DNA of 64,000 nt, taken from Fidelibacterota bacterium. Lineage in GTDB: Bacteria > Fidelibacterota > Marinisomatia > SCGC-AAA003-L08 > JACNLC01. Location of the stretch: assembly GCA_018657495.1 (NCBI GenBank), contig JABHXA010000008.1:1-64000 (forward strand). The letters run 5' to 3'. Shown one piece after another: positions 53,287 through 61,849 of this stretch (position 1 is its first letter; the number at the start of each line of letters is the position of its first letter). The notes below the pieces were generated by a model that was not told where the DNA came from, made no database searches, and saw only the letters and a program-made list of their open reading frames with translations. The translations under genes were made by a program, and so were the position numbers.

Positions 53287-56200
53287 ATGTATAAATCTAT
53301 ATTAGTTATTTCTATTTCCATGCTTTCCCTTATTTTTGCTGCTGAATGGATTGGAATCACCAATGAGAATCCTACTCAATCCCAGGCTATTATTTTATCA
53401 GGATCAGAGAGCGAAACTACGATTGAATTTACTCTCGATGGTTTCTGGAAAAATCGATCATCTTTGGGTGAAACCGGAGGATACATCCTTGAACTGGAGG
53501 AAGGGACACCCCTTCTTGAGGTCACCGCCCCAGATGTACAAAAATTAAGCACATCGATTATCATTCCAGATTTTAATAATATGGAAGTGGAAGTTTTAGA
53601 TTTTGAATATGTTGATTTTGATCATTATTCTGTTGCTCCTTCAAAAGGAAATTTAACCCGGGATATCGATCCTTCATCTGTCCCATTTGTCTTTGGAGAT
53701 GTTTATAATCAGGATCAATTCTATCCTGGAAGTCTCGCAGAACTTGGAAGCCCATATATCATCAGGGATTTCCGTGGTCAGGCTGTCCAGGTATTTCCGC
53801 TGCAATTTAATCCTGTAACCCAGTCGCTTCGAGTTTATACCAGTATAACAGTCCATGTTTATGCAACTGATGAAATTGGTGAAAACCCATTAAATCGTCA
53901 GGAAGAACTGCAAAGCATGAATAGTGAATACAAAAGTATTTATCAACATCATTTTAATAACTACAACAATTTTGTCAATAATAGATATGATATCCTTGAT
54001 GAAGATGGTTCAATGCTGATTATTTGTTATAGTGCATTTATGGATGATTTGCAGCCACTGGTGGAATGGAAGAATATGAGTGGATTAAAAACAACTCTTG
54101 TGGATGTAAATGACATTGGTTCAAACTCCAGCGCTATTTCACAATTTGTTGAAGATTTTTATTATGATGAAAATCTTGCCTATTTATTACTGGTTGGTGA
54201 TATTGCGCAAATGCCGTCAATAACTGTTGGTGGTGATCCTTCTGATCCAAGTTATGGATTTATAGAAGGAAACGATGCCTATCCTGAAGTAATGGTTGGT
54301 CGATTCTCTGCAGAGTCAGCTACCCATGTACAGACGCAAGTTGAGAGATCCATAAACTATGAAAGATATCCCATGGCTGACGCTGACTGGTATCATAAAG
54401 GCACCGGTATTGGTTCCGCTGAGGGCTCAGGAATTGGTGATGAAGGAGAAGCTGATTGGCAGCATCAGGATAATATACGTGGAAAACTGATGGATTATAC
54501 CTACACGGAAGTCGATCAGGTTTATGATCCAGGTGCAAATTCAGGTCAGGTAACTGCTGCTGTGAATGATGGTAGAAGCGTGATGAATTATACTGGACAT
54601 GGTTCTAGTACGGCATGGTCAACGTCAGGATTTAATGTGAATAATGTCAATAATCTGGTTAATGATAATAAGCTACCATTTATCTGGTCAGTCGCATGTG
54701 TAAATGGCCAATTTCAAAATGGTACCTGTTTTGCCGAAGCATGGTTACGGGCCACAAATGATGGCACTCCAACAGGTGCGATTGGTGCGTTCATGTCTAC
54801 CATTAATCAAAGCTGGGCACCGCCAATGGATGGGCAGGATGAATTTAATGATATCCTTGTTGAATTATTCGACAACAATATTAAAAGATCTTTCGGTGGT
54901 ATCTCTGCCAATGGTTGTATGCATATGAATGACAATTATGGTTCAGGTGGTGAAAATGAAACAACATACTGGACATTATTTGGAGATCCTTCAATCATGG
55001 TAAGAACGGATACACCTATAAACGCAACAGTTGAACATGATGATGTGATGGTTATTGGGTCTACTGAATGCCCAGTAAGTGTGCCTGGTCTCACCGAAGG
55101 TACAGCCGCCTTATCCGTAAATGGAGAACTCATAGGTGTAGGTTCATTGGATGAAAATGGATTTTGCAATATTATATTGGAAGAACCCGTTCTTGAACCC
55201 ATGGAAGTTGATTTAGTTGTTACCGGTTATAACATGTTGACGTATGAAGGATCAATTCTGGTGATTGTACCTGAAGGACCATATGTGATTATGGATGACT
55301 ATTCGTTCACAAGTGATTCAAATGGAAATGGTGAGGTGGATGCTGGTGAATCGATTGAGATGTTTGTAAATGCCGAAAATGTTGGTGTTGATAATGCACA
55401 AAATGTAAGCGGAATAATTTCAACTGATGATCCATATATAACATTTATCGATAATGAAGTGTCATTCGGAGATATTGAAACAGGTGAAAATCTTACAAGT
55501 GAAGATTCGTTCACATTTGATATTTCTACTGATGTACAGATTGATTCCGATTACAGTATTTCTTTTGCCATTGATTTAACCGATGGTACTAATACATGGC
55601 AAAGCTCGTTTAATATCATGGTTAATACTTCTTGCATTACAGGTGATGTGAATTTCGATTGGGATATCAACGTATTGGATATTATCAGAACGGTGGGCAT
55701 TATTATTGGTACAGGAAATCCGGCACTGGATTGGGAGATATGTTCTGCTGATATAGATGATAACAATATTATCAATATACTTGATATAATTAATATCATC
55801 AACTTTGTTGTGGGTCAATCTAGCGATAGGGTAGCATCTCAACCTGCTAATTTCAAAATTGGAGAAAATGGTCTATCTTTGAATTCCAGTGGAGATATCT
55901 CAGGTATTCAAATGAGTATCAGATCAAATGATATTATCGTTAATACTCAAACTGGCATGAATACTGAATATCAATCCAGGGATGGAGAGACTATTATCCT
56001 CATGTACAGCGTAGTAGGTAATACCTTTAATGCAGGTGATATAGAATTATTTACTTCACCTGAATTTGAGATAAACTCAATCATTGTAGCCGGTCGTGAT
56101 GGGGAAGAAGTTTTTTATGAATTTTCAGAGATTCCAGCAAGTTATTCATTGCATCAGAATTTCCCAAACCCATTCAATCCCACTACAAATATAAAATTTT

Positions 56201-56415
56201 TGGTCCCAGTATCAGGCACCGTGAAATTGGCTGTTTATGATATTCTTGGACAAGAGATTAATTCCCTTCTTAATGAATATGTTACTGCCGGTGAATATAA
56301 TTTGACCTGGAATGGTCAGAATGCTGATGGAGTTAAAGTACCTTCAGGAATCTATCTATATAGGTTGACTGGTGAAAACGTTAACATGACCCGCAAGATG
56401 ATTTTGATGAAATAA
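53287..56415 (+). CDS. Gingipain-like C25 protease with dockerin repeat and T9SS sorting domain
   Basis: This secreted protein has 1042 residues, starting at ATG 53287 behind CGGAGA. A signal peptide (about 1-18, ending IFAA) and a propeptide-like region precede a C25 (gingipain) domain. Candidate catalytic dyad residues are His438 (MNYTGHGSS) and Cys471 (WSVACVNGQF), and YLLLVGDIAQMPS lies upstream. An Ig/CARDB-like stretch follows. Then come two dockerin-type Ca-binding repeats, GDVNFDWDINVLDI and ADIDDNNIINILDI (about 784-850). The end (about 950-1042) is a type A type IX sorting domain, SLHQNFPNPFNPTT to SGIYLYRLTGENVNMTRKMILMK. Extracellular or surface proteolysis is inferred. Confidence 0.9.
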   Translation: MYKSILVISISMLSLIFAAEWIGITNENPTQSQAIILSGSESETTIEFTLDGFWKNRSSLGETGGYILELEEGTPLLEVTAPDVQKLSTSIIIPDFNNMEVEVLDFEYVDFDHYSVAPSKGNLTRDIDPSSVPFVFGDVYNQDQFYPGSLAELGSPYIIRDFRGQAVQVFPLQFNPVTQSLRVYTSITVHVYATDEIGENPLNRQEELQSMNSEYKSIYQHHFNNYNNFVNNRYDILDEDGSMLIICYSAFMDDLQPLVEWKNMSGLKTTLVDVNDIGSNSSAISQFVEDFYYDENLAYLLLVGDIAQMPSITVGGDPSDPSYGFIEGNDAYPEVMVGRFSAESATHVQTQVERSINYERYPMADADWYHKGTGIGSAEGSGIGDEGEADWQHQDNIRGKLMDYTYTEVDQVYDPGANSGQVTAAVNDGRSVMNYTGHGSSTAWSTSGFNVNNVNNLVNDNKLPFIWSVACVNGQFQNGTCFAEAWLRATNDGTPTGAIGAFMSTINQSWAPPMDGQDEFNDILVELFDNNIKRSFGGISANGCMHMNDNYGSGGENETTYWTLFGDPSIMVRTDTPINATVEHDDVMVIGSTECPVSVPGLTEGTAALSVNGELIGVGSLDENGFCNIILEEPVLEPMEVDLVVTGYNMLTYEGSILVIVPEGPYVIMDDYSFTSDSNGNGEVDAGESIEMFVNAENVGVDNAQNVSGIISTDDPYITFIDNEVSFGDIETGENLTSEDSFTFDISTDVQIDSDYSISFAIDLTDGTNTWQSSFNIMVNTSCITGDVNFDWDINVLDIIRTVGIIIGTGNPALDWEICSADIDDNNIINILDIINIINFVVGQSSDRVASQPANFKIGENGLSLNSSGDISGIQMSIRSNDIIVNTQTGMNTEYQSRDGETIILMYSVVGNTFNAGDIELFTSPEFEINSIIVAGRDGEEVFYEFSEIPASYSLHQNFPNPFNPTTNIKFLVPVSGTVKLAVYDILGQEINSLLNEYVTAGEYNLTWNGQNADGVKVPSGIYLYRLTGENVNMTRKMILMK

Positions 56416-56444
56416 AATTATCGACCCTGATATCAATTATATAT

Positions 56445-56475
56445 AAAACAGCCCCGTATTCACCGGGGCTGTTTT
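56445..56475. terminator. Bidirectional terminator between convergent genes
   Basis: A perfect 12-bp stem AAAACAGCCCCG/CGGGGCTGTTTT with a 7-nt loop. The A-tract and T-tract on either side let it work in both directions, for the protease gene and for the convergent GNAT/channel pair. Confidence 0.9.
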
Positions 56476-56490
56476 CATTTTCAGAATGAG

Positions 56491-56979
56491 TTAAAGTATT
56501 ATTTGATATAATCCAACATCCAGTAATTTGCCAAATTTTCTGCCCACCTCCTTCATATCTCCAATTGGGAGAAAACCACAGGATGTATGCAAATGAACGC
56601 TTACCGGATTTCCCTGTGTAATTCGGGCGATAATAGTATGAACACCATTTTCTCTCGCAATGCTGATAATACTATGTAATAATATTTTTCCGATTCCCTG
56701 ACTTTTAAATTCTTCCAGTACATAGACCGAATTCTCCGCGGTATCACTATAAGCACATCGATCTGACCAGGGTGATATTGAGGCCCATCCAGCGATTGAA
56801 TTATTATGCATGGCGACCATAATTGGATATTTATCTGTATGTGATTGAATCAAATCTTGCATCTCAGAAACAGTTTTTATGTTAGTATCGAATGTAGCGG
56901 TGGTCTTTTGGATAGCCTCATTGTAGATTTCTGTGATCCCATTATAATGTGAGGAATCTGCTTTAAGAATCGATATCAT
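56491..56979 (-). CDS. GNAT acetyltransferase, phosphinothricin-acetyltransferase-like
   Basis: This 162-residue GNAT has ITEIYNEAIQKTTATFD near the start (the Pat/YwnH 'IYNxAVxxTxATF' motif), a SVYVLEEFKSQGIGKILLHSI acetyl-CoA loop (about 84-104), and NPVSVHLHTSCGFLPIGDMKEVGRKFGKLLDVGLYQ. That end motif is typical of phosphinothricin and methionine-sulfone/sulfoximine acetyltransferases. It follows the potassium channel gene by 14 nt in the same transcript. Detoxification of amino acid analogues is the family role. Confidence 0.88.
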   Translation of the reverse strand: MISILKADSSHYNGITEIYNEAIQKTTATFDTNIKTVSEMQDLIQSHTDKYPIMVAMHNNSIAGWASISPWSDRCAYSDTAENSVYVLEEFKSQGIGKILLHSIISIARENGVHTIIARITQGNPVSVHLHTSCGFLPIGDMKEVGRKFGKLLDVGLYQIIL

Positions 56980-56993
56980 TACGGATTGTTTAA

Positions 56994-58016
56994 TTACACG
57001 TCGGAAAATTGGTTAATTAATTTTATTCGATCATCTGGAGAAGTCATCACAACCAGAATAGAATTATCTTTTATGGCATAAAGTCTATCCGGATTATAAG
57101 TCCAATTTTCACCCTCTTTTATAGCAAGGATTAAGGTGTCTTTAAAGCTATCAATTGGGATTTCCCGTAAATTTTTGCCAATATATTTTTGAGAAAAAGT
57201 TATTTCTTCAATGCGAAGATTCGGGTTACTCCCCCGCAGCATTTTATCAAGAAAAGAGGTTACTGTGGGTCTAACCATTTCAGAAGCGATTCTTAATCCG
57301 CCAATAAATGATGGTGAGATAACTTTTTCTGCTCCAACTGATTTATATTTCCTGGCATTTTTTTTATTACTGCAACGGGCGATAATCCTAATATTAGGAT
57401 TTAACTGTTTAGCAGTGAGACAAATCATCAATCCGATATTATCCTCACTTGTTGTGATAATAAGACCGGTGGCATTTTTGATACCTAATTTTAAGAGAAA
57501 ATCATCTTCAGTGCAATCTCCGACCATTCCGATGCCAAATTCATCAAGTTCTTCACGATAGGGTAGAACCTTTTCAAGGAGATGGTCAGAATAAACAAAT
57601 TCACGATGAGTGCGATTGAACTCAGCAGCTGTTTGATAGCCAACCAACCCAAAACCACAAATGATATAGTGATTTTTTAAATTCTCGATTGTTTTTTCCA
57701 TTTTATTGATCCTTAATTTTTCTCTCAGATCGCCTTCAATGAGCAAAGCTGCAAAATTAGACAGTATAAATGTTAAAAGTCCAACACCTGAAAAGGCAAG
57801 GAATATAGTAAGAATCCTACCAGGAACATTTCCAGTCACATCAACAACTTCCTCAAATCCTATTGTTGATACCGTAATGATTGTCATATATAAACCATCA
57901 AACAGTGATACAGGATATGTCGCCAGCAGCTTATATCCAATACTGCCTATGATGAGAACAAATATAAATGCAATTCCTGCATCCCTAACTCTATTGTATA
58001 GTAGTTTTAATTCCAA
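56994..58016 (-). CDS. RCK-domain potassium channel with unusual filter
   Basis: Two transmembrane helices (about 14-34 and 68-92) flank a pore loop, followed by a RCK/TrkA-N domain (HYIICGFGLVGYQTAAEFN, about 115) and a TrkA-C domain (about 255-335). The selectivity filter reads TIGFE (51-55) where classical channels have TVGYG. TrkA-linked bacterial channels often vary here, but loss of the last Gly may change selectivity. The start is TTG 58016, with no in-frame ATG nearby. It is co-transcribed with the GNAT gene. Confidence 0.87.
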   Translation of the reverse strand: MELKLLYNRVRDAGIAFIFVLIIGSIGYKLLATYPVSLFDGLYMTIITVSTIGFEEVVDVTGNVPGRILTIFLAFSGVGLLTFILSNFAALLIEGDLREKLRINKMEKTIENLKNHYIICGFGLVGYQTAAEFNRTHREFVYSDHLLEKVLPYREELDEFGIGMVGDCTEDDFLLKLGIKNATGLIITTSEDNIGLMICLTAKQLNPNIRIIARCSNKKNARKYKSVGAEKVISPSFIGGLRIASEMVRPTVTSFLDKMLRGSNPNLRIEEITFSQKYIGKNLREIPIDSFKDTLILAIKEGENWTYNPDRLYAIKDNSILVVMTSPDDRIKLINQFSDV

Positions 58017-58250
58017 TGTATGCTCAGTTTTATTTTATCCTGGTTGAGATATTGCCATAAGTTAATATAAAATTAGAGAATTAATATTGCATCTATAGAT
58101 TATTAAATGACCTTGATGTTAGATGTATATAAATATTCAGTTTCATTTAAATGTAAGTTCTGTTATAATTATTTCTGTTAATTACTCACCGGCACAACAT
58201 TGATTACAGCGAATGGAATTATTGAGTAATATCGAATTCTAAATGTATGC

Positions 58251-59390
58251 TTAATTTTCTAGAATTTTTTCATATAGGAGTTGCATATTCTGAGTTAAAA
58301 TCTTCCAGCTGTATTTTCTTTTTTCCTCAATAATATTATTTATCATTTTTGGCTTGTCAGTATCGTTAAAAAATCTGAATATTGAATCAGCAATGTCATC
58401 TGGATTAGTTGATACAACATATCCAACTTTTTCATTTGGACACATCTTTTCTAATCCACCGACATTTGTCACAATCATTGGTTTATTGAAATGATAAGCA
58501 ATTTGGGTTACACCACTCTGGGTGGCAGTTTTGTAGGGCTGGACAACCAAATCACAAGCGTTAAAATAATACTGAACCTCAGAATTGGGGATAAACTGAT
58601 CAACCTGTATTACCTCATTTTCCAGTGAATATTTTTTTATCAAATTGGTATATTCGTCCTTGTCAGAATAATACTCACCTGCTATAATTAATTTAATTTT
58701 TGAATTTCGAAATTGCTTATGCGCAAATGCCTTGATGAGAAGATCAAGTCCTTTATACTTTCTAATCAGTCCAAAAAATAATATATAACTGTATTCTGTA
58801 TCTAATCCCAGTTCTCTTAGGGCTTTCTCACGTGGCATTACTTTCCCAAAATTATCATATATTGGATGAGGAGACAGTATTTTTGGATGGGTTGAGTCAA
58901 ATATATTGATATCATCTAAAACATTTTGAGACATGGCGACAAATCCATCCACAGCTTTAGCAAAATAATTTGTGAATAATCTATCGCCAAATCGTGCTTC
59001 ATGTGGAATTACATTATGCAGAATTGAAAGTACTATCGAATGGCTGTTTTTTTTAATTCTTCGCAAAATCTGACCAAAACACGGACCCATTAACGGTAGC
59101 CAAAAACTTATAATGACCAGATCAGGTTTAGACTTTTTTATTCGATTGCCGACAGTTATCCAATTAATTGGATTTATAGAATTAATACATCGGACAATTT
59201 TAATATCTTTAGGTCCTTCTTCATCCGAATACTGTGTTTTGCCTGGAAAAAGAAAATCAGGATATTGTTTTGTGAAAGTAAAAATAGTGACTTCATGCCC
59301 CTGGCCCTGAAATTCAGTTGCTAATCTTTCATTATATGTTGCAATTCCACCTCTATATGGATATGCTGTGCCGATAATAGCAATTTTCAT
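58251..59390 (-). CDS. Glycosyltransferase family 4 (GT-B)
   Basis: This 379-residue GT-B glycosyltransferase has an N-terminal acceptor half starting IAIIGTAYPYRGGIATYNERLA (Gly-rich donor loop). The C-terminal half has ILFFGLIRKYKGLDLLIKAF, the donor-site ACDLVVQPYKTATQSGVTQIAYHFNKPMIVTNVGG (E/S-x7-type motif) and a closing KYSWKILTQNMQLLYEKIL. It probably adds a sugar to a cell-surface glycan or lipid; substrates are unknown. It stands alone, flanked by AT-rich spacers. Confidence 0.9.
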   Translation of the reverse strand: MKIAIIGTAYPYRGGIATYNERLATEFQGQGHEVTIFTFTKQYPDFLFPGKTQYSDEEGPKDIKIVRCINSINPINWITVGNRIKKSKPDLVIISFWLPLMGPCFGQILRRIKKNSHSIVLSILHNVIPHEARFGDRLFTNYFAKAVDGFVAMSQNVLDDINIFDSTHPKILSPHPIYDNFGKVMPREKALRELGLDTEYSYILFFGLIRKYKGLDLLIKAFAHKQFRNSKIKLIIAGEYYSDKDEYTNLIKKYSLENEVIQVDQFIPNSEVQYYFNACDLVVQPYKTATQSGVTQIAYHFNKPMIVTNVGGLEKMCPNEKVGYVVSTNPDDIADSIFRFFNDTDKPKMINNIIEEKRKYSWKILTQNMQLLYEKILEN

Positions 59391-59514
59391 TTATTAGATT
59401 TTATTAAAATGATTTGAATTTTCTGTAATCTTGTCTGATGGTCATCATCATAGCCATAGTTTCAAAGTGTTCAATCTACACTAATATGGGAATATTAATT
59501 TTCTCTATAAATTT

Positions 59515-60054
59515 TCATTGTGAATCCACAGGCGTTAATTTATAGCGTGTCTCAAAGGCAATCTCGCCGTTTTCAAACATATCCATCCAAATAATTAATT
59601 TTGAATCTTTTTTTTGAAAATGGACACCATGCATATGCAGCTCATCATGAGATTTGGTGTTGCCAACATTACCATTGCATTGGAAGTGAAGATCCCCTTC
59701 AATTTCTGAGGTGACAGCAATGAGATTTGGTTGATTTTGTAATTGGCAAAAATGATTGGCAAGCAGATATTCATCTTCAAGATTATAAACGGTTAACATT
59801 TCAGTTTGAGTACCAACTTTTAATCTTTCAATTAATACTCCCTCTTTTGATGTCAATTCAAATTCCCAACCGAAAATACCTTCTTTACCTCCTTGAACAA
59901 TCCATTTGCCTTCGAGCCCTTTGAGATAATTAAAGGCGGATTCAGTATCTTGGAGTGCATTTGGTATACTTGTGTGTTTATTTGAGCATGCATAAATACA
60001 CATAAAAAGTATAAGTAATATCGCGCCTAGCTTTGTTAGTTTTTTTATTTTCAT
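59515..60054 (-). CDS. Putative lipoprotein, lipocalin/DUF1579-like beta domain
   Basis: The start is ATG 60054, set by GGGGAG six bases before it; the longer frame from 60099 has no such site. A lipoprotein signal (LILFMCIYAC, Cys about 23) precedes a domain with LKGLEGKWIVQGGKEGIFGWEFELTSKEGVLIERLKVGTQTEMLTVYNLEDEYLLANHFCQ-like strands. This resembles the 'heavy-metal/nitrobindin-like' lipocalin folds that open with LEGxW. No function can be assigned. The sequence is hard to place, so the fold call is tentative. Confidence 0.65.
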   Translation of the reverse strand: MKIKKLTKLGAILLILFMCIYACSNKHTSIPNALQDTESAFNYLKGLEGKWIVQGGKEGIFGWEFELTSKEGVLIERLKVGTQTEMLTVYNLEDEYLLANHFCQLQNQPNLIAVTSEIEGDLHFQCNGNVGNTKSHDELHMHGVHFQKKDSKLIIWMDMFENGEIAFETRYKLTPVDSQ

Positions 60055-60224
60055 AATGCTCCCCAATAATTTCTGTTTTACATAGTAATTTGTCGTCATG
60101 ATGAATTTTATATCTAATTTTTGAGAACCTCAAAATCATATGGAAATAAACAAAAACTTATATATACAATATTTCTTCGCAGTAAAATTTGATGTCAAAA
60201 TTAATAGAAGATAACCGCATACTC

Positions 60225-61364
60225 CTATGGTAAAACAAATAGATCCGCAGAGATTTCGTCGGCAAGTAAAACCCCTTTTTCTGACAGTTTTAAGTATCCA
60301 TCTTTGTATAGGAGTTGGGGCCACTTTATCATTGCCTGTTCCAAATAGGATCGAAATAATCCCTGATAATGTCTTTCCAGTTCTTTTATAGCGGCACCTT
60401 CTGTCATTCTCAGTCCATTAAAAATCAATTCATTAAATTTATTATTGTCAGACAGAATTTCAGAGCCGGATATAGGTGATTCATTTTGTGATGCTAATTG
60501 TAAATATTGATCCAGTGATGCGGTATTCCACCATCGTTTAAACCCGTCATAACTATGCGCTGATGGTCCAAATCCTAAATAGGGAATCATTCTCCAGTAC
60601 CCTTGATTATGTCCACATTCGTATCCCGATTTGGCAAAATTTGAGATTTCATATCTGGGGAAACCGGCATTTGAAAGTACATCATTTGTGGTTTGAAAAA
60701 ATTCAATATCCAACTCTTCTGAAGGCATTTTAACTTTATTAGTCTTTACCATAGAGTGAAGTATCGTATTTTTTTCAACTGTCAATGAATAGGCTGAAAT
60801 GTGATCTGGTTCCAACTCAATCAAGCGTTCTAAATCATTTTTCCATATACGATTACTCTGGCCGGGAATATTATAAATCATATCGGTATTGATATTTTCA
60901 AAACCGGCTTGTCGGGCATGTCTGAATGTTTTGAAACAGTCATCAACAGAATGAATTCGACTCAGAAATTTTAATAATTCGGGTTGAAAACTTTGAAAAC
61001 CCATAGATATTCTATTTATACCGATGGATCTAAAATCTTTTAATCGTTGGAGAGGCGCTTCTCCGGGATTAGCCTCAATTGTCACCTCACTAACAGATGA
61101 CATATCATAAATACTGGCCAGTAAATCGAGAATTCTTTCAATCCATTTGGGTTCAACAAGGGAGGGAGTTCCACCTCCGATAAAGATGGTTCTCACCTTT
61201 ACTTTCCCGGGATCTTCAAATCTAGTTGCTGATGAATTTATTTCGCTGCAGATGGCATCCACAAAAACTGGTATGTCTCCATCACGATCAGTAATGGAGT
61301 AAAAATCACAATAAATACATTTTACTATGCAGAAAGGAATGTGAATGTAGATACCGTATTCCAT
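60225..61364 (-). CDS. hemW: Radical SAM heme chaperone HemW
   Basis: A coproporphyrinogen-oxidase-like radical SAM protein of 379 residues. The cluster motif is Cys12, Cys16, Cys19 in HIPFCIVKCIYCDF. FIGGGTPSLVEP, a GINRISMGFQSF block and GPSAHSYDG are all typical of HemW, while HemN-specific N-terminal extension residues are missing. HemW binds heme and delivers it to respiratory enzymes, rather than oxidising coproporphyrinogen. The start follows the upstream reductase gene by 5 nt. Confidence 0.92.
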   Translation of the reverse strand: MEYGIYIHIPFCIVKCIYCDFYSITDRDGDIPVFVDAICSEINSSATRFEDPGKVKVRTIFIGGGTPSLVEPKWIERILDLLASIYDMSSVSEVTIEANPGEAPLQRLKDFRSIGINRISMGFQSFQPELLKFLSRIHSVDDCFKTFRHARQAGFENINTDMIYNIPGQSNRIWKNDLERLIELEPDHISAYSLTVEKNTILHSMVKTNKVKMPSEELDIEFFQTTNDVLSNAGFPRYEISNFAKSGYECGHNQGYWRMIPYLGFGPSAHSYDGFKRWWNTASLDQYLQLASQNESPISGSEILSDNNKFNELIFNGLRMTEGAAIKELERHYQGLFRSYLEQAMIKWPQLLYKDGYLKLSEKGVLLADEISADLFVLP

Positions 61365-61369
61365 AAATA

Positions 61370-61849
61370 TTAATGCCTTGAGAAAATAAGGTTTAAGAAA
61401 TGTTCGAGATTTTCCACGTCCGTTTCATCAAATTGACCAATATTTTTACCGTCTATATCCAATACTCCGCTAAACTTATTATTCACAAAAACGGGTAATA
61501 CAATTTCAGAATTAGTTTCCGTATCGCAGGCGATATAGTTTGGATATAAATTGACATCCTCAACAATGATTGTTTTCTGATTTTCGGCGCAGGTGCCACA
61601 TACACCTTTACCTAGCTGAATAGGAGTGCAGGCAATAATATTTCCCTGGTAAGGTCCAATCTCCAATTGTGATCCTGAAAGTAAATAATAACCGGCAAAG
61701 ACTAAATCTGGAATATGTCTGGAAAGGAGGGCAGTGGATATGGCCATTTTCCCAATTGTACCAGGTGTGTATTTACCATCATACCCCAGAATATATTTTG
61801 TTTCAGTAAGGAGTGATTGATAATAATTATTCTTTTGATTGTTATCCAT
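61370..61849 (-). CDS. msrC: Free methionine-(R)-sulfoxide reductase (GAF-type)
   Basis: This single-GAF-domain enzyme of 159 residues reduces free methionine-R-sulfoxide. The three family cysteines are Cys74 (IIACTPIQLGKG), Cys84 (GVCGTC) and Cys108 (NYIACDTETNSEIVLP), all in standard context. It overlaps the cstA gene by 8 nt (ATGGATAA), so it is translationally coupled to it, and hemW follows 5 nt after its stop. Confidence 0.9.
   Translation of the reverse strand: MDNNQKNNYYQSLLTETKYILGYDGKYTPGTIGKMAISTALLSRHIPDLVFAGYYLLSGSQLEIGPYQGNIIACTPIQLGKGVCGTCAENQKTIIVEDVNLYPNYIACDTETNSEIVLPVFVNNKFSGVLDIDGKNIGQFDETDVENLEHFLNLIFSRH

Noticed and set aside
58181..58230. 8-bp inverted repeat ATTACTCA/TGAGTAAT with a 34-nt spacer upstream of the potassium channel gene
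   Set aside because: AT-rich and short with a long spacer; expected by chance in such DNA.
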